Assembly: GCA_900545015.1 (NCBI GenBank)
Contig: UQXJ01000020.1
Coordinates: 1 to 24,553, forward strand
Direction of reading: 5' to 3'
Length of the DNA stretch: 24,553 nucleotides
From: an uncultured Mollicutes bacterium
GTDB taxonomy: Bacteria > Bacillota_I > Bacilli_A > RFN20 > CAG-826
Below, in pieces: positions 1-9,100 of the stretch. The notes beneath the pieces were generated by a model that ran no database searches, was not told the origin of the DNA, and saw only the letters and a program-made list of their open reading frames with translations. Made by a program: the position numbers and the translations under genes. How positions within the stretch are numbered: the stretch's first letter is position 1; the number at the start of each line of letters is the position of its first letter.

Positions 1-266
1 AAAAATCATCAAATAAAGTGATAAATTCTTCCTCAAATAATCTGACTAGCCACAAAGAACAATTAAAAAAACATGTGCCACAATATTCTGAAAGTTTTGA
101 TATCGTAAAAGAATGTAAGCTAGAAGAAAAATATCCTGAAGCTATATCTAGAGCAAATTTGAAAAATAATACATATAGTTCAGATAATATTTTAGACAAA
201 AATCCATATACCGAAATTCCAGTACTTTTGAATTTATTATTGAATTTTAGCAACAATAAAAGATAA
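1..266 (+). CDS. C-terminal part of an unidentified protein, cut by the window edge
   Basis: The frame is open from the first bases of the window and ends at TAA 264-266. A GTG at 18 could start an 82-aa protein, but no Shine-Dalgarno site precedes it and the frame continues to its left, so I read this as the tail of a longer gene. The visible part is hydrophilic, rich in Asn, Ser and Lys, with a leucine-rich end. I do not recognise a family. It is the only plus-strand gene in the left part of the window. The sequence after its stop has two copies of CTAACCTT, which could mark the end of a mobile element, but nothing in the protein confirms a transposase. Confidence 0.4.
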   Translation, partial: KSSNKVINSSSNNLTSHKEQLKKHVPQYSESFDIVKECKLEEKYPEAISRANLKNNTYSSDNILDKNPYTEIPVLLNLLLNFSNNKR

Positions 267-283
267 GGAGCTGTCAAAAAAAA

Positions 284-316
284 CTAACCTTAAAAATACT
301 CGAGAAATCTAACCTT
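284..316. repeat. Direct repeat CTAACCTT, two copies
   Basis: CTAACCTT occurs at 284-291 and 309-316, 25 bp apart, just downstream of the partial ORF. Repeated short motifs at a gene end can be sites at the end of an insertion sequence. No terminal inverted partner is visible because the left part of the element would lie outside the window. The remainder of the gap from 267 to 442 holds nothing else I can support. Confidence 0.25.
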
Positions 317-442
317 GAGCTTTTTTATTAAAACACTATAAAATACAACTTTTTCAATTGCAAACTGTTAAAGCTCAGGACTTTACATCTTTCGGCAATC
401 AATATCTTGCAAAAGTATAATCTTAAACGTTTTAATATTCAC

Positions 443-778
443 TTAATTCTTTATATTTTCTCTTTCTTCCATTAAAGTTTTTTTCGCATCATTATAAAAA
501 TACAAAATATCAGGATCGTTTCCTTCATATAGTTTTATTTGATTTTCTTTAACATATTCAGCACCTGCGAGATGACCACTTCCGCAATCTGGGCGTATGG
601 CAGAAATGATATAAACATATCCTAAATGAACAAGTTTTTCTCTTTTATATAAAGGATAATAAGAAAAATCTTCAGTAAACTCATAAACGATATATATGCA
701 TTCTTCTTCCCAATCAAATTCTTTATCAAAGCATGAATTTTTACGATAATACACTAAATCTCCTATTTTAAATTTCAT
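443..778 (-). CDS. Hypothetical 111-aa protein, SH3-like N-terminus
   Basis: ATG at 778 is preceded by AAAGGA about 8 bases upstream, an acceptable ribosome binding site. The protein opens with MKFKIGDLVYY, a pattern common to small beta-barrel (SH3-like or KOW-like) domains that open with a 'G-D-x-V' turn. It is rich in Tyr and acidic residues, has three Cys and no membrane segment. No catalytic motif is visible. It stands alone, about 140 bases downstream of the ATPase gene and on the same strand, without tight coupling. Function unknown; the fold is suggested only by the first residues. Confidence 0.55.
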   Translation of the reverse strand: MKFKIGDLVYYRKNSCFDKEFDWEEECIYIVYEFTEDFSYYPLYKREKLVHLGYVYIISAIRPDCGSGHLAGAEYVKENQIKLYEGNDPDILYFYNDAKKTLMEERENIKN

Positions 779-915
779 ACATTTTTTCCTTTTAATAAAT
801 TCTGATATTTTAAAGAATTTATTTTTAAAGCTTCTATTTTCTTAATTATACTCATTCTCAAATAAATGCTTAATTTAAAATTTTTAATTGTTCCTCAAAT
901 AAAAATCAATAAACT

Positions 916-2292
916 TTAATCAATTTTTAAATTATACAGGTCATTGAAATCATATAAGATATATTTTTCTTTATCTAAACTTGAACCGTTTTTAGAAATA
1001 AAACCAAGTTTATAATAATTAATATTCAAGTTTTTAAGTTGATTCGTTTCTTCATGAAGTACACTTTCACCAATTAATTCTTTAGTAAATTTAACTTCAT
1101 AAAAAATATAACCATTATTATCAAGTGTTACTACATCAAATTGACCATTTTTCTTATTTTTTGGATCATCATAATAATATGTGCCTATTTCAAGAAATGA
1201 TGGTGTATTTAATCCAAGTCTATTGCGCAATATCAAATATTGTTTAGCAATATTTTCATAAACATTAGGAACAAATTGTTTTTTAAAATCTTCTAAAACA
1301 CAAGTGTCAAAGAAATTTTCAGGTCCTAATGAATCCCTTTTTTCGATGTTCATATAAATATATTTATAGTAAAAGCGTATTGGATTGCTTTTAATTACAT
1401 ATAAAGATTTTCTTTCGCTATTACTATTAATTGGTTTAATCTTTTCAATTATATCTAGACTAATTAATCTTTTTAACGCATTATTCATCGTTGCTGAATC
1501 AACGTGCGCAGTAGATGCAATATCTAAATTTTTCTTCTTTCCAATTGCGATTGCATTTAATACTTCATTAGCACATGAAATCTTACTTATTTCATTTTGA
1601 ATTGAACTAATTATATTAATTTCAAGAGCAGAATTCTCTTTGATTGCTAAATCAATAATATTTTCTTTTACGCTTTTAGAAGAATCTATTAAAGAATTAT
1701 AGTAAGGTTCACCACCAAATAAAGAATAAAGCCATACTTTTTCTTCGTTTTTAAAACTTGGATAATACAAGCTTGATTCTAAATAATTATGTTCTTTTAG
1801 ATTAATTACAAGATTAAATCTACCATAAAGTGGATTATTGTAATCAATAAGGTTTTTCATAAGGTCAATCGCTGAGCCTGATAAAATAAGCTTCATATTG
1901 GAAGAAAATTTATATTCATCTATTTTTTGCTGAATAATTGAATCTAAGCCTTCTACTCTTTCTCTTAAAAAAGAATATTCATCTAAAAAAAGAATTAAAT
2001 CATTTTGTGAAAACAAAAAATCAAATAAATCTTCTAGATTTGAAAATGAAAGGTATTTATTATTAAAAGCTTCTCTTGTTATCTTTGTTAATTGCTCAAC
2101 TGTACTTTCTTCACTGATATTCTTACATTGATAAATGATTTTTTTAGAATCATATTTTTCTAGCGCTTTTCTCACTAAAAAGCTTTTTCCAATTCTTCTA
2201 CGTCCATAAATTAATATGTTTTGTTGTTCATTTTTGTCTAAAATTTCATAAATACTTTTTAGTTCTTTATTTCTACCAAAAAAATTAAGCAT
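916..2292 (-). CDS. AAA-type ATPase with C-terminal DUF234-like nuclease region
   Basis: A 458-aa P-loop ATPase of the archaeal-ATPase/DUF234 kind. Near the N-terminus are FFGRNKELK and the Walker A stretch GRRRIGKS. Walker B is LFLDEYSF around residue 105, and a sensor-like SGSAIDLM follows about 35 residues on. The middle contains a winged-helix-like segment (STAHVDSATMNNALKRLISL). The last 90 residues hold FDVVTLDNNGYIFYEVKF, a D...E-x-K arrangement typical of a PD-(D/E)xK nuclease fold. I start at ATG 2292: it lies 6 bases after AGAGGTG, whereas the GTG at 2301 sits inside that binding site. The family is widespread in gut bacteria and archaea, with no settled role; a link to mobile elements or toxin-like function is inference. 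It has its own promoter overlapping 15-bp iterons, suggesting autoregulation through the winged helix. Confidence 0.85.
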   Translation of the reverse strand: MLNFFGRNKELKSIYEILDKNEQQNILIYGRRRIGKSFLVRKALEKYDSKKIIYQCKNISEESTVEQLTKITREAFNNKYLSFSNLEDLFDFLFSQNDLILFLDEYSFLRERVEGLDSIIQQKIDEYKFSSNMKLILSGSAIDLMKNLIDYNNPLYGRFNLVINLKEHNYLESSLYYPSFKNEEKVWLYSLFGGEPYYNSLIDSSKSVKENIIDLAIKENSALEINIISSIQNEISKISCANEVLNAIAIGKKKNLDIASTAHVDSATMNNALKRLISLDIIEKIKPINSNSERKSLYVIKSNPIRFYYKYIYMNIEKRDSLGPENFFDTCVLEDFKKQFVPNVYENIAKQYLILRNRLGLNTPSFLEIGTYYYDDPKNKKNGQFDVVTLDNNGYIFYEVKFTKELIGESVLHEETNQLKNLNINYYKLGFISKNGSSLDKEKYILYDFNDLYNLKID

Positions 2293-2312
2293 ATTAATCA
2301 CCTCTTTGATTT

Positions 2313-2341
2313 AATATAGCAAAGTATATTTACTAAATCAA
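2313..2341 (-). promoter_or_regulatory. Sigma-A promoter of the DUF234 ATPase gene
   Basis: On the minus strand, TTGATT (plus 2336-2341) and TATATT (plus 2313-2318) are separated by exactly 17 bases and lie just upstream of the AGAGGTG ribosome site. The -35 box and spacer overlap the first copy of the 15-bp repeat array, so a protein bound there would compete with RNA polymerase. Confidence 0.6.
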
Positions 2342-2383
2342 GATTTACTAAATCTAAATTTACTAAATTTATATTTAGTTAAT
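2328..2383. repeat. Four palindromic iterons at 15-bp period (candidate operator)
   Basis: ATTTACTAAAT occurs at 2328-2338, 2343-2353 and 2358-2368, followed by a diverged copy ATTTAGTTAAT at 2373-2383. The start positions are 15 bases apart each time. Each unit is itself a palindrome (ATTTA-N-TAAAT). The array covers the -35 region of the ATPase promoter and reaches almost to the stop codon of the upstream gene. A spaced array of palindromes over a promoter is typical of cooperative repressor binding; the binding protein is not known. Confidence 0.7.
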
Positions 2384-2393
2384 TTAAGAAAAA

Positions 2394-2792
2394 TTACAAC
2401 AATTCTAGATAACCACGACAATTTCTTGCTATATTTGCCCAGTCTAGGATTGCAGCAATAACAAATAAAGGATCAAAAGAACTGTTTCCATCTACTTTTC
2501 CATAATATTTAGTAGCAATTTCATACATTACTGTGCCTTTATTGCATTTGCCTTCACCAACTCTACTGTTCCTGCTTCCGCCTTTAGGAGCTCTTCTATC
2601 TTTTTGCTCTTTTAAAAAATTAGTTACGATATCGAAAATAGTAAAATCAAGGCAATTCCAACCAAGTTTATCCGATGTAAAGCTATTTTTTTCAACAAGT
2701 TTTACACGAGCTTCTTTCTTACTAAGTAATTCAATAGTTACATCGCCACCTGCTTCTTTTAATTTTTCAATAATAATTTCTGATGATTTCAT
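2394..2792 (-). CDS. Hypothetical 132-aa protein
   Basis: ATG at 2792 follows AAGGAGAAAAGAGAA, a strong ribosome site. The protein starts with an amphipathic helix (KSSEIIIEKLKEAGG), followed by a basic, glycine-rich turn around residues 68-82 (RRAPKGGSRNSRVGEGK) and a hydrophobic C-terminal segment (FVIAAILDWANIA) too short and too interrupted to be a clear membrane helix. Three Cys residues are present without a metal-binding spacing. I do not recognise the family. Its stop lies about 100 bases from the ATPase start, with the iteron array between, so the two genes probably have separate promoters. Confidence 0.55.
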   Translation of the reverse strand: MKSSEIIIEKLKEAGGDVTIELLSKKEARVKLVEKNSFTSDKLGWNCLDFTIFDIVTNFLKEQKDRRAPKGGSRNSRVGEGKCNKGTVMYEIATKYYGKVDGNSSFDPLFVIAAILDWANIARNCRGYLELL

Positions 2793-2931
2793 TTCTCTTT
2801 TCTCCTTAACTTATATAATATCAGTCCTAATTGAACATTGCATTTTTAACCAAGATTAAATCTTAAATACGACAATTAATAATGTAATGCTGAGTTCTTT
2901 TAAATGGAATTCTTTTTTAATAAAGTGAAAT

Positions 2932-2976
2932 AAAAAAGCCTTATGCTGACATCAAAGCAATGTTCTTGTATAAGGC
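2932..2976 (-). terminator. Rho-independent terminator downstream of cysE
   Basis: On the minus strand GCCTTAT (2970-2976) pairs with ATAAGGC (2938-2944) and is followed by six T residues. The loop is long (25 bases). It lies about 130 bases after the cysE stop and ends the cysK-cysE transcript before the unknown 132-aa gene. Between cysE and this site there are two weaker hairpins (around 3070-3086 and 3004-3032). Otherwise the 2793-3103 gap is empty. Confidence 0.65.
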
Positions 2977-3103
2977 ACAAACAAATTATTTGAATAACTA
3001 TAAGATAGAAATTTAAAAAAGATTCTTCTATCTATGACTTTTCAAAAGAAGATGAATCATACAAACAAAGATAAATATCTTTATTTATTCATTTGTCGCG
3101 TTA

Positions 3104-3910
3104 CTATCTTTTCTCATTCTTCCTAAATATGGTTAAATCCTTGTCTGTCTGAAGGACAACGGAGTTTGCATCCACAGAATGGGTCAAATAGACATCGCCA
3201 CCGATAGTGGAGCCTTTATGGATGATGGTGTCTCCACCGAAGATAGCGGCATTAGAATAGATGGTGACATTATCTTCCACCGTTGGATGTCTTTTTTTGC
3301 CTATTAGACTTCTTCCTTTACTTAAGGATAAGGCGCCAAGAGTAACTCCTTGATAGAGCTTGACATGGTTCCCAATGATGGCTGTCTCACCAATGACAAT
3401 TCCAGTTCCATGGTCGATGAAGAAATAATCTCCAATCGTAGCTCCAGGATTAATATCAATTCCGGTATGATGATGTGCTCTTTCTGAAATGAATCTAGCA
3501 ATTAGAGGCAGGTTTAATTTATGGAAAACATGTGCAACCCTGTAATAGAGAATTGCTTCAAATCCAGGATATTCAAGTACAATTTGTTGTCTAGAAAGAC
3601 TCGCAGGGTCACCCTCTAAAATAGCTTCAATGGAAGTGTTCAGACTTCTTCGAATTTCACCGATGGAATCGAAGAATGCCTTGCGGATTTCACCCTGATT
3701 CTCGAGTCCAAGATCAGAAAAAATAAGGCGTAACTCATTTTCGGTCTTGCTATACTGATATTCTAGCTCGCTTTTCTTGTAATTAGGTTTTTCGTAGTCG
3801 AACGTCAGAAGGATTCGAATGTCGTCGCAAAAAATGGACAGCTTCTCCTCATCTAGGAAGTTGTCTTTTTCATTTTGATGAAACTGCTTTTCTAGCTCTT
3901 CAAGATTCAT
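3104..3910 (-). CDS. cysE: Serine O-acetyltransferase (EpsC/CysE type)
   Basis: Transfers acetyl from acetyl-CoA to L-serine, giving O-acetylserine, the substrate of the cysteine synthase encoded just upstream. The 268-aa protein has a helical N-terminal half including DPAS (101-104). The catalytic stretch is RAHHHTGIDINPGATIG at about 144-160 and DHGTGIVIGETA from 166. A left-handed beta-helix of hexapeptide repeats follows (IGNHVKLYQGVTLGAL, VTIYSNAAIFGG, IHKGSTIGGDVYL). The charged C-terminal tail after residue 255 could be the part that docks into CysK. The gap to cysK is 13 bases, so they form one operon. Its GC content is visibly higher than that of most other genes here. The long N-terminal domain fits the EpsC branch better than the short Bacillus CysE. 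Confidence 0.93.
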   Translation of the reverse strand: MNLEELEKQFHQNEKDNFLDEEKLSIFCDDIRILLTFDYEKPNYKKSELEYQYSKTENELRLIFSDLGLENQGEIRKAFFDSIGEIRRSLNTSIEAILEGDPASLSRQQIVLEYPGFEAILYYRVAHVFHKLNLPLIARFISERAHHHTGIDINPGATIGDYFFIDHGTGIVIGETAIIGNHVKLYQGVTLGALSLSKGRSLIGKKRHPTVEDNVTIYSNAAIFGGDTIIHKGSTIGGDVYLTHSVDANSVVLQTDKDLTIFRKNEKR

Positions 3911-3923
3911 ATCATTACCTCAC

Positions 3924-4847
3924 TTATTCAAATAGATCAGGAACGGAAAGATACCTTTCTCCATCATCTGGAAGAACGGTCACGATGACCTTGTCCTTAC
4001 TAGCCTTCGCTGTTCTAACTGCGACAGCTACATTAGCTCCGGAAGATATTCCACAGAATAAGCCTTCCTTTCTAGCAAGAATCCTGGTGAATTCATAGCT
4101 TTCTTCATCTGAAATTGTAACAACCTCATCAACTAGAGAAAGGTCTAAAACTTTTGGTTTGAATCCGGCACCGATACCCTGTATTTTATGGGCACCTTTC
4201 CTTCCTTCGGTAATCACAGGGCTTCCTGCAGGTTCCACACCGATCGAATGGACACTTGGTTTCTTTTCTTTGAGGAATTTTGAGGTTCCAGTTAGAGTTC
4301 CACCAGTACCAAAGGCAGAAATGAAATAGTCAATCTCTCCATCGGTTTGGCTATAAATCTCAGGCCCCGTTGTCTTATAATGAGCCATCCAGTTGGAAGG
4401 ATTTTCGAACTGAAGTGGAATAAAGGAATCTTTGATTTCAGCATGGAGTTTTTCTGCTTCATTAATACAGCCCGCCATGCCTCCTTCACTAACAAGTCTA
4501 CAATCAGCCCCAAAGGCTTTCATCATCTTAACTCTTTCAACAGAACAGTTGGATGGCATAAAAATAACGACCTTCATTCCCAATGTAGCGCCGATAGCTG
4601 CAAGACCGATTCCAGTATTGCCACTAGTTGGCTCTATGATAGTTGTATTCTTAGTAATTTTACCATCCTTCAAGGCACTTAGAATCATCTCCTTGGCGAT
4701 TCTATCCTTGATGGAACCAGTAGGATTATCTCTTTCAAGTTTTGCATAGATACGAGAGGAAAGGTTATAATCCTTTTCAATGTTCTTAAGGCGTACAAGC
4801 GGTGTGTTTCCAATTAGATCAACCATCGTATAATCTTGAATTGACAT
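3924..4847 (-). CDS. cysK: Cysteine synthase A (O-acetylserine sulfhydrylase)
   Basis: PLP enzyme that makes cysteine from O-acetylserine and sulfide in the cytosol. The 307-aa length is typical. The PLP lysine is K47 in NPTGSIKDR, the substrate loop is TSGNTG (74-79), and the phosphate-binding loop is GTGGT (180-184). GIGAGF near residue 223 and GISSGAN near 265 complete the active site. ATG 4847 is preceded by GGGAGG seven bases upstream. It is the first gene of a two-gene operon with cysE, driven by a consensus promoter. Base composition differs from the neighbours: one 60-base line counted by hand (4561-4620) is about 45% GC against 20% for a line in the large helicase gene. Confidence 0.96.
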   Translation of the reverse strand: MSIQDYTMVDLIGNTPLVRLKNIEKDYNLSSRIYAKLERDNPTGSIKDRIAKEMILSALKDGKITKNTTIIEPTSGNTGIGLAAIGATLGMKVVIFMPSNCSVERVKMMKAFGADCRLVSEGGMAGCINEAEKLHAEIKDSFIPLQFENPSNWMAHYKTTGPEIYSQTDGEIDYFISAFGTGGTLTGTSKFLKEKKPSVHSIGVEPAGSPVITEGRKGAHKIQGIGAGFKPKVLDLSLVDEVVTISDEESYEFTRILARKEGLFCGISSGANVAVAVRTAKASKDKVIVTVLPDDGERYLSVPDLFE

Positions 4848-4893
4848 ACGTTTACCTCCCTATATATCGAATGATGTAATTCATCCATTTCAT

Positions 4894-4922
4894 ATTATAT
4901 TTCTCAGGTTTTTTCGTTTCAA
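4894..4922 (-). promoter_or_regulatory. Promoter of the cysK-cysE operon
   Basis: Minus-strand TTGAAA (plus 4917-4922) and perfect TATAAT (plus 4894-4899) are 17 bases apart. The start point would be near 4887, giving a leader of about 40 bases with the GGGAGG site at its end. The leader is too short for a T-box or SAM riboswitch, so control, if any, should be by a DNA-binding protein. Confidence 0.7.
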
Positions 4923-5092
4923 CAAAGATAATTTTCTAGATACCTTATGATTTAAGTTTTATATTTTCCATTTTTAATAATATTATTCGAAAAGCACTAG
5001 TGCCATTTTGTGAGTTTTATTTCATTCAAAAATTTTGCTTCGCAAGAAGTTTTTAGATTTATATGAGCATCATCAATTTTCTTATTGCAATT

Positions 5093-5115
5093 GTGCTTAA
5101 TTAGTTTTTAAGCAC
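5093..5115. repeat. Perfect 8-bp hairpin upstream of the cys promoter
   Basis: GTGCTTAA (5093-5100) and TTAAGCAC (5108-5115) are inverted copies around a 7-base loop. It lies about 170 bases upstream of the cysK -35 box. There is no T run on either side, so it is not a classic terminator. It could be a binding site or part of the structured block that includes the interleaved repeats at 5185-5267. Confidence 0.4.
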
Positions 5116-5184
5116 ATGAAAGTGTTTTTCTTCATCCTAAGGAGTAGAGTTTCTCCTATGAGACTTATTGTAATTATATTTTTT

Positions 5185-5267
5185 CATGGTGGTGGTCCTA
5201 ATGATTAAGTTATGCTTTATGACGTAGGACCACCAATCACAACATCAAAAAGCATAACTTAACCATG
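5185..5267. repeat. Interleaved inverted repeats (pseudoknot order)
   Basis: GGTGGTCCTA (5191-5200) is the inverted partner of TAGGACCACC (5225-5234). TTAAGTTATGCTTT (5205-5218) is the inverted partner of AAAGCATAACTTAA (5249-5262). The arms alternate A-B-A'-B', and an outer pair CATGGT (5185-5190) / ACCATG (5262-5267) encloses the block. In single strands the 10-bp and 14-bp stems either exclude each other or form a pseudoknot. It is the most notable structure in the 470-bp gap between cysK and the next gene. No T tract follows on either strand. Confidence 0.6.
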
Positions 5268-5316
5268 TGTGTAAATCATAGAATTTTCATCTCTCCTTTG
5301 CAAATGAATATTGAAT

Positions 5317-5910
5317 TTATAATTGCTTTATTAAAAATTTATAATTTATTTGGTACGCTTTGCAAAACAATTTTAAAAGTCTCCTATACCTAAAAAAAGA
5401 AATAACATCTGATTTGCCATCACAATCGTAAATTCTTACTATAAGATCACCAGTCTTCTCATTATAGCCGAAGTTAATTTTTCCGATTTCGTATAAGTTA
5501 TCATTATTTAAATCAACAATTAAATTGCAAATTTTATCAATATTTTCTTCAATTTCTTCATTAAATTTAAATAAATTAATTTGATATATCCAATGTTTTT
5601 TTGAAGAAATCACTTCTTTTGCCTTTTTTATTTTTTTCTTAATAAATGCATTATTCTTTTTCCTTTTTAACTTGCATTCATCAAGATCAATTACTTTCAT
5701 AGGAATTTCAGAAATTGTTTTTAAATGATGTTTATTTATAAAATAAACATTTATATCATCATAAGATTGAAATTGGTCGAAATTTGTTGAAGGAGTCAAT
5801 GAAATTTTAAGTTTTTTCATTCTTAAATCAGCTTTATATCTTTGAATAGCTTTTTTGCCTACATAATTAACAAAGGCAGTTAAGATAAAACTTAGCGGAA
5901 TAAGAATCAC
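5317..5910 (-). CDS. Membrane-anchored hypothetical protein, N-terminus lost by frameshift
   Basis: The frame ends at TAA 5317-5319. The GTG at 5910 is a poor start because it lies inside a hydrophobic segment and has no good ribosome site. The same frame is open back to a TAG at 6010-6012 and encodes a second hydrophobic helix. An ATG at 6046 (MSRMMKILINVIATFIF) leads into that helix in the other frame. Removing one T from the run of six (plus 5995-6000) joins the two into a protein of about 240 aa with two N-terminal membrane helices and a basic, cytosolic domain. It follows hsdR by about 100 bases on the same strand, so it may belong to that operon. Family not recognised. The frameshift may be a sequencing error, slippage or real decay. 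Confidence 0.5.
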   Translation of the reverse strand: MILIPLSFILTAFVNYVGKKAIQRYKADLRMKKLKISLTPSTNFDQFQSYDDINVYFINKHHLKTISEIPMKVIDLDECKLKRKKNNAFIKKKIKKAKEVISSKKHWIYQINLFKFNEEIEENIDKICNLIVDLNNDNLYEIGKINFGYNEKTGDLIVRIYDCDGKSDVISFFRYRRLLKLFCKAYQINYKFLIKQL

Positions 5911-6144
5911 AAGAAAGCAAATTATTTCAAGGATATTAGAATCTAAATAAAATGTAGGGATGATAGAAACAATTAATGCACAAATAAGTAAGACAAAAAA
6001 TAAAAGTAGCTATAACATTTATTAATATTTTCATCATTCTGCTCATTTTATCGCCACACACTCACTATTATTTTTTAGCCATATATTTAGAGTTATCATT
6101 CATAAATTAAGGAATATAATGTTTTATTTCATTCGATTCGCATT

Positions 6145-9100
6145 CTATTTATTATCAGAAACCAATGTTTTGTATAATTCTTTAGCCATAATATCCATTA
6201 CAGCTTTTTGAAATTGATCGTTTCCAAGTAATCTTTGGAAAGCATCATCGTTCTTTGTATAGCATTCTACTAATACTCTTTCAAATTCTTTAGGGAATAT
6301 TGATTTAATAAACATTTGAGCATCATTAGTTTTTGCATACTCAGAAAGTTTCTTTTTAACAACAGGATCTCCCATTAACATTTGGAACACACTATCAAGC
6401 GCTACTTTATCTGCTGCTGAAAAATCATCTTGATATTTTTCATTAACTTTTTCAACAATTCTTTCTAAAGTATCGGTCTTATAACTTTTTTTAGTTGGTT
6501 TAGCTCCTTTACCAGGAACAACCTCAACGCCTTCTTTTTCAAGTTCAATCGCACCTTTAAATGTTTCTTTTAATTTAGCATATTCAAGTGATACTTTACC
6601 TGTTAAGTCAAATATTTGATACTGTGTCTTAGGCAATAGTCTAATTAAATGAGAAATGTATAAGTAGTCTTTAAACAAATCCTCATCATTGATTCTTGCA
6701 AGCTGAGTTACAAATCCATATAAGCGAATAAATTTCATCATTGCATCTCTAGCAAGAAGCCTCTTATCATCATCTAGTTCGGAATAATTATCTACAGCTG
6801 GTTTCATAACACTTACTAATTTTCCAATTGCAGAATCATCTTGCTTTTTCTTATCCGAATTGACTTTCATAATTGCATAGAATTTATCTACATCTTCATC
6901 ATTAAATATTGCAAACTCGGTTAATTTGTTTCTTAAATCATAAACTCTATTTACATCGCTACTTCCAGCTAATGTAGTCTCTTCATAGAATGGTTGGAAT
7001 GATTCTTTAATACTTTCTGATGTGTTAGCAAAATCAAGTACAAAAGTATCGTTTTTAAATGGATATGTTCTATTTAATCTGGATAATGTTTGTACCGCAT
7101 TAACACCTTTAAGTTTTTTATCAACAAACATTGAATGTAATAGTGGTTCATCGTATCCTGTTTGATATTTATCTGCGACAACCATTATATTGAAATCATC
7201 GCTCTTAAATGCTTTTCTAAATTTGGTATCTGAATTAATTTTCTTTCCATTAGGATATTCATTCATTTCAGCTTCAATATATTCAGTATTATCGCCATCA
7301 AATTTAACTTTCCCTGAGAACGCGACTAATACACCACATCCCTTAGTTTCATCTGGATGCTTTTCTAGGTAGTCTTTAACAGCTTTATAATATAAAACAG
7401 CGCTTTGTCTTGAATCTGTTACAATCATAGCCTTGCCATGACCGTTTATCTTTTTTCTACCATTATTAAGGAAGTTATCCATAATCATATCTACCTTTTG
7501 TGAAATGGTAAATTCATGTTGCTTATAATATTTAAAGAGAGCTCTTTTTGCTTTTTCTTCTAACAATTCAGGATTATCTTGAGTATTTGTTATCAACTTA
7601 AATGCTTCTTTAATTGTTACATAATTTGATAATACATCTAAAATAAAGCCTTCTTCAATTGCTTGCCTCATTGAATAAGTATGGAATGGCTTTTTCTTTC
7701 CATCACTAGTACTAGTTCCAAATAGCTCTAATGTCTTATTAATTGGTGTTGCAGTAAATGCAAAGAATGATTGATTTTCGTGATGTCCTTGACCCAAAAT
7801 GTTCAACAATTCTTCAGTCTCTTCTATTGCATCAGGATTCATATCGTTTTCTTCAGCAAACACCTTTTTCTCTTTTTCAATATCAATTAAGGAACTTCTT
7901 AGTGTTCTTGCAGATTCACCACTTTGACCTTGATGTGCTTCATCAATGATTACAGCATAGTTTCTTCCTTTTAATTCATCAAAATCTTTATAAGCATATA
8001 AAAACTTTTGAATAGTACAAATAATAATCTTTTTCTTATCATTTATAGCTTCAACAAGACCTCTTGAACCCTTCTTTTGAGTAATGCATTCAACTAATCC
8101 TGCTTTATGGTCAAAAGAATTAATTGTATCTTGTAATTGTGAATCCAAAACAATTCTATTAGTAACGATAATTACTGAATCAAAAATATATTTATCATCT
8201 TTATCAAATGCAGATGCTAGTCTATATGCTATCCAAGCAATTGAATTAGATTTGCCTGAACCAGCTGAATGTTCAATTAAATAATTTACACCTGCACCTT
8301 TTTCTTTAACATCTTCTAAAATCTTTTTTACTACATCATATTGATGGTATCTTGGGAATATAATCTTTTTAGTAACATAAGATTTTCCGTTCTTTTCTTC
8401 TTTTTCTTCTATAATAGTAATAAATTTTCCAATTAAATCTATCATTGAATCAACGCTAAATACTTTTTCCCAAATATAAGAAGTTGGATATCCTTCCTCA
8501 TTTTTAGGATTTCCTTTTCCTCCTGGATTGCCTGCGCCATTTGAACCTTGATTAAATGGTAAAAATCTAGTGTATTCGCCCTTTAATTCAGTAGTCATAA
8601 ATGCATCGTATAAATCGATTGCAAAGTAGCACAAAAATCTTTGACCAAATTTAAAAATAGGCTCTTTAGGATCTCTATCTTCTTTCCATTGTCTCATTGC
8701 ATTATTAACATCTTGACCTTTTAATTGATCTTTTAATTCAAACGCAAATAAAGGAATACCATTAATAGATAAAACAGTATCTATTGTATTATTGTTATTT
8801 TTTGAATAAGAAAATTGTCTTGTTATGCTACAAATATTTCCTTCATATAGATTTACCAAATCTTGATTTAAATTTGATGATGGTTTGAAATAGCATAGCT
8901 TAATTTCAATTCCCATATCCTTAATTCCTTTTTTAAGAACATCAAGTACATTACTTTCAGATATTGCTGTATTTATTCTTCTTATTAATTTTTCTACAGC
9001 TGAAGCACCATATAATTTTGTATATCTTGCCCATGCTTTAGGCTGAGTTTTAGATACAAATTCTTCTAAAACTTCAGGAAACAGCATTTTTTCTTTATCA

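Noticed and set aside
4860..5280. T-box or SAM riboswitch upstream of cysK (GGTGG motif and stems)
   Set aside because: The consensus promoter at 4894-4922 lies downstream of these stems, leaving a leader of about 40 bases. There is no canonical T-box sequence and no T tract after the hairpins.
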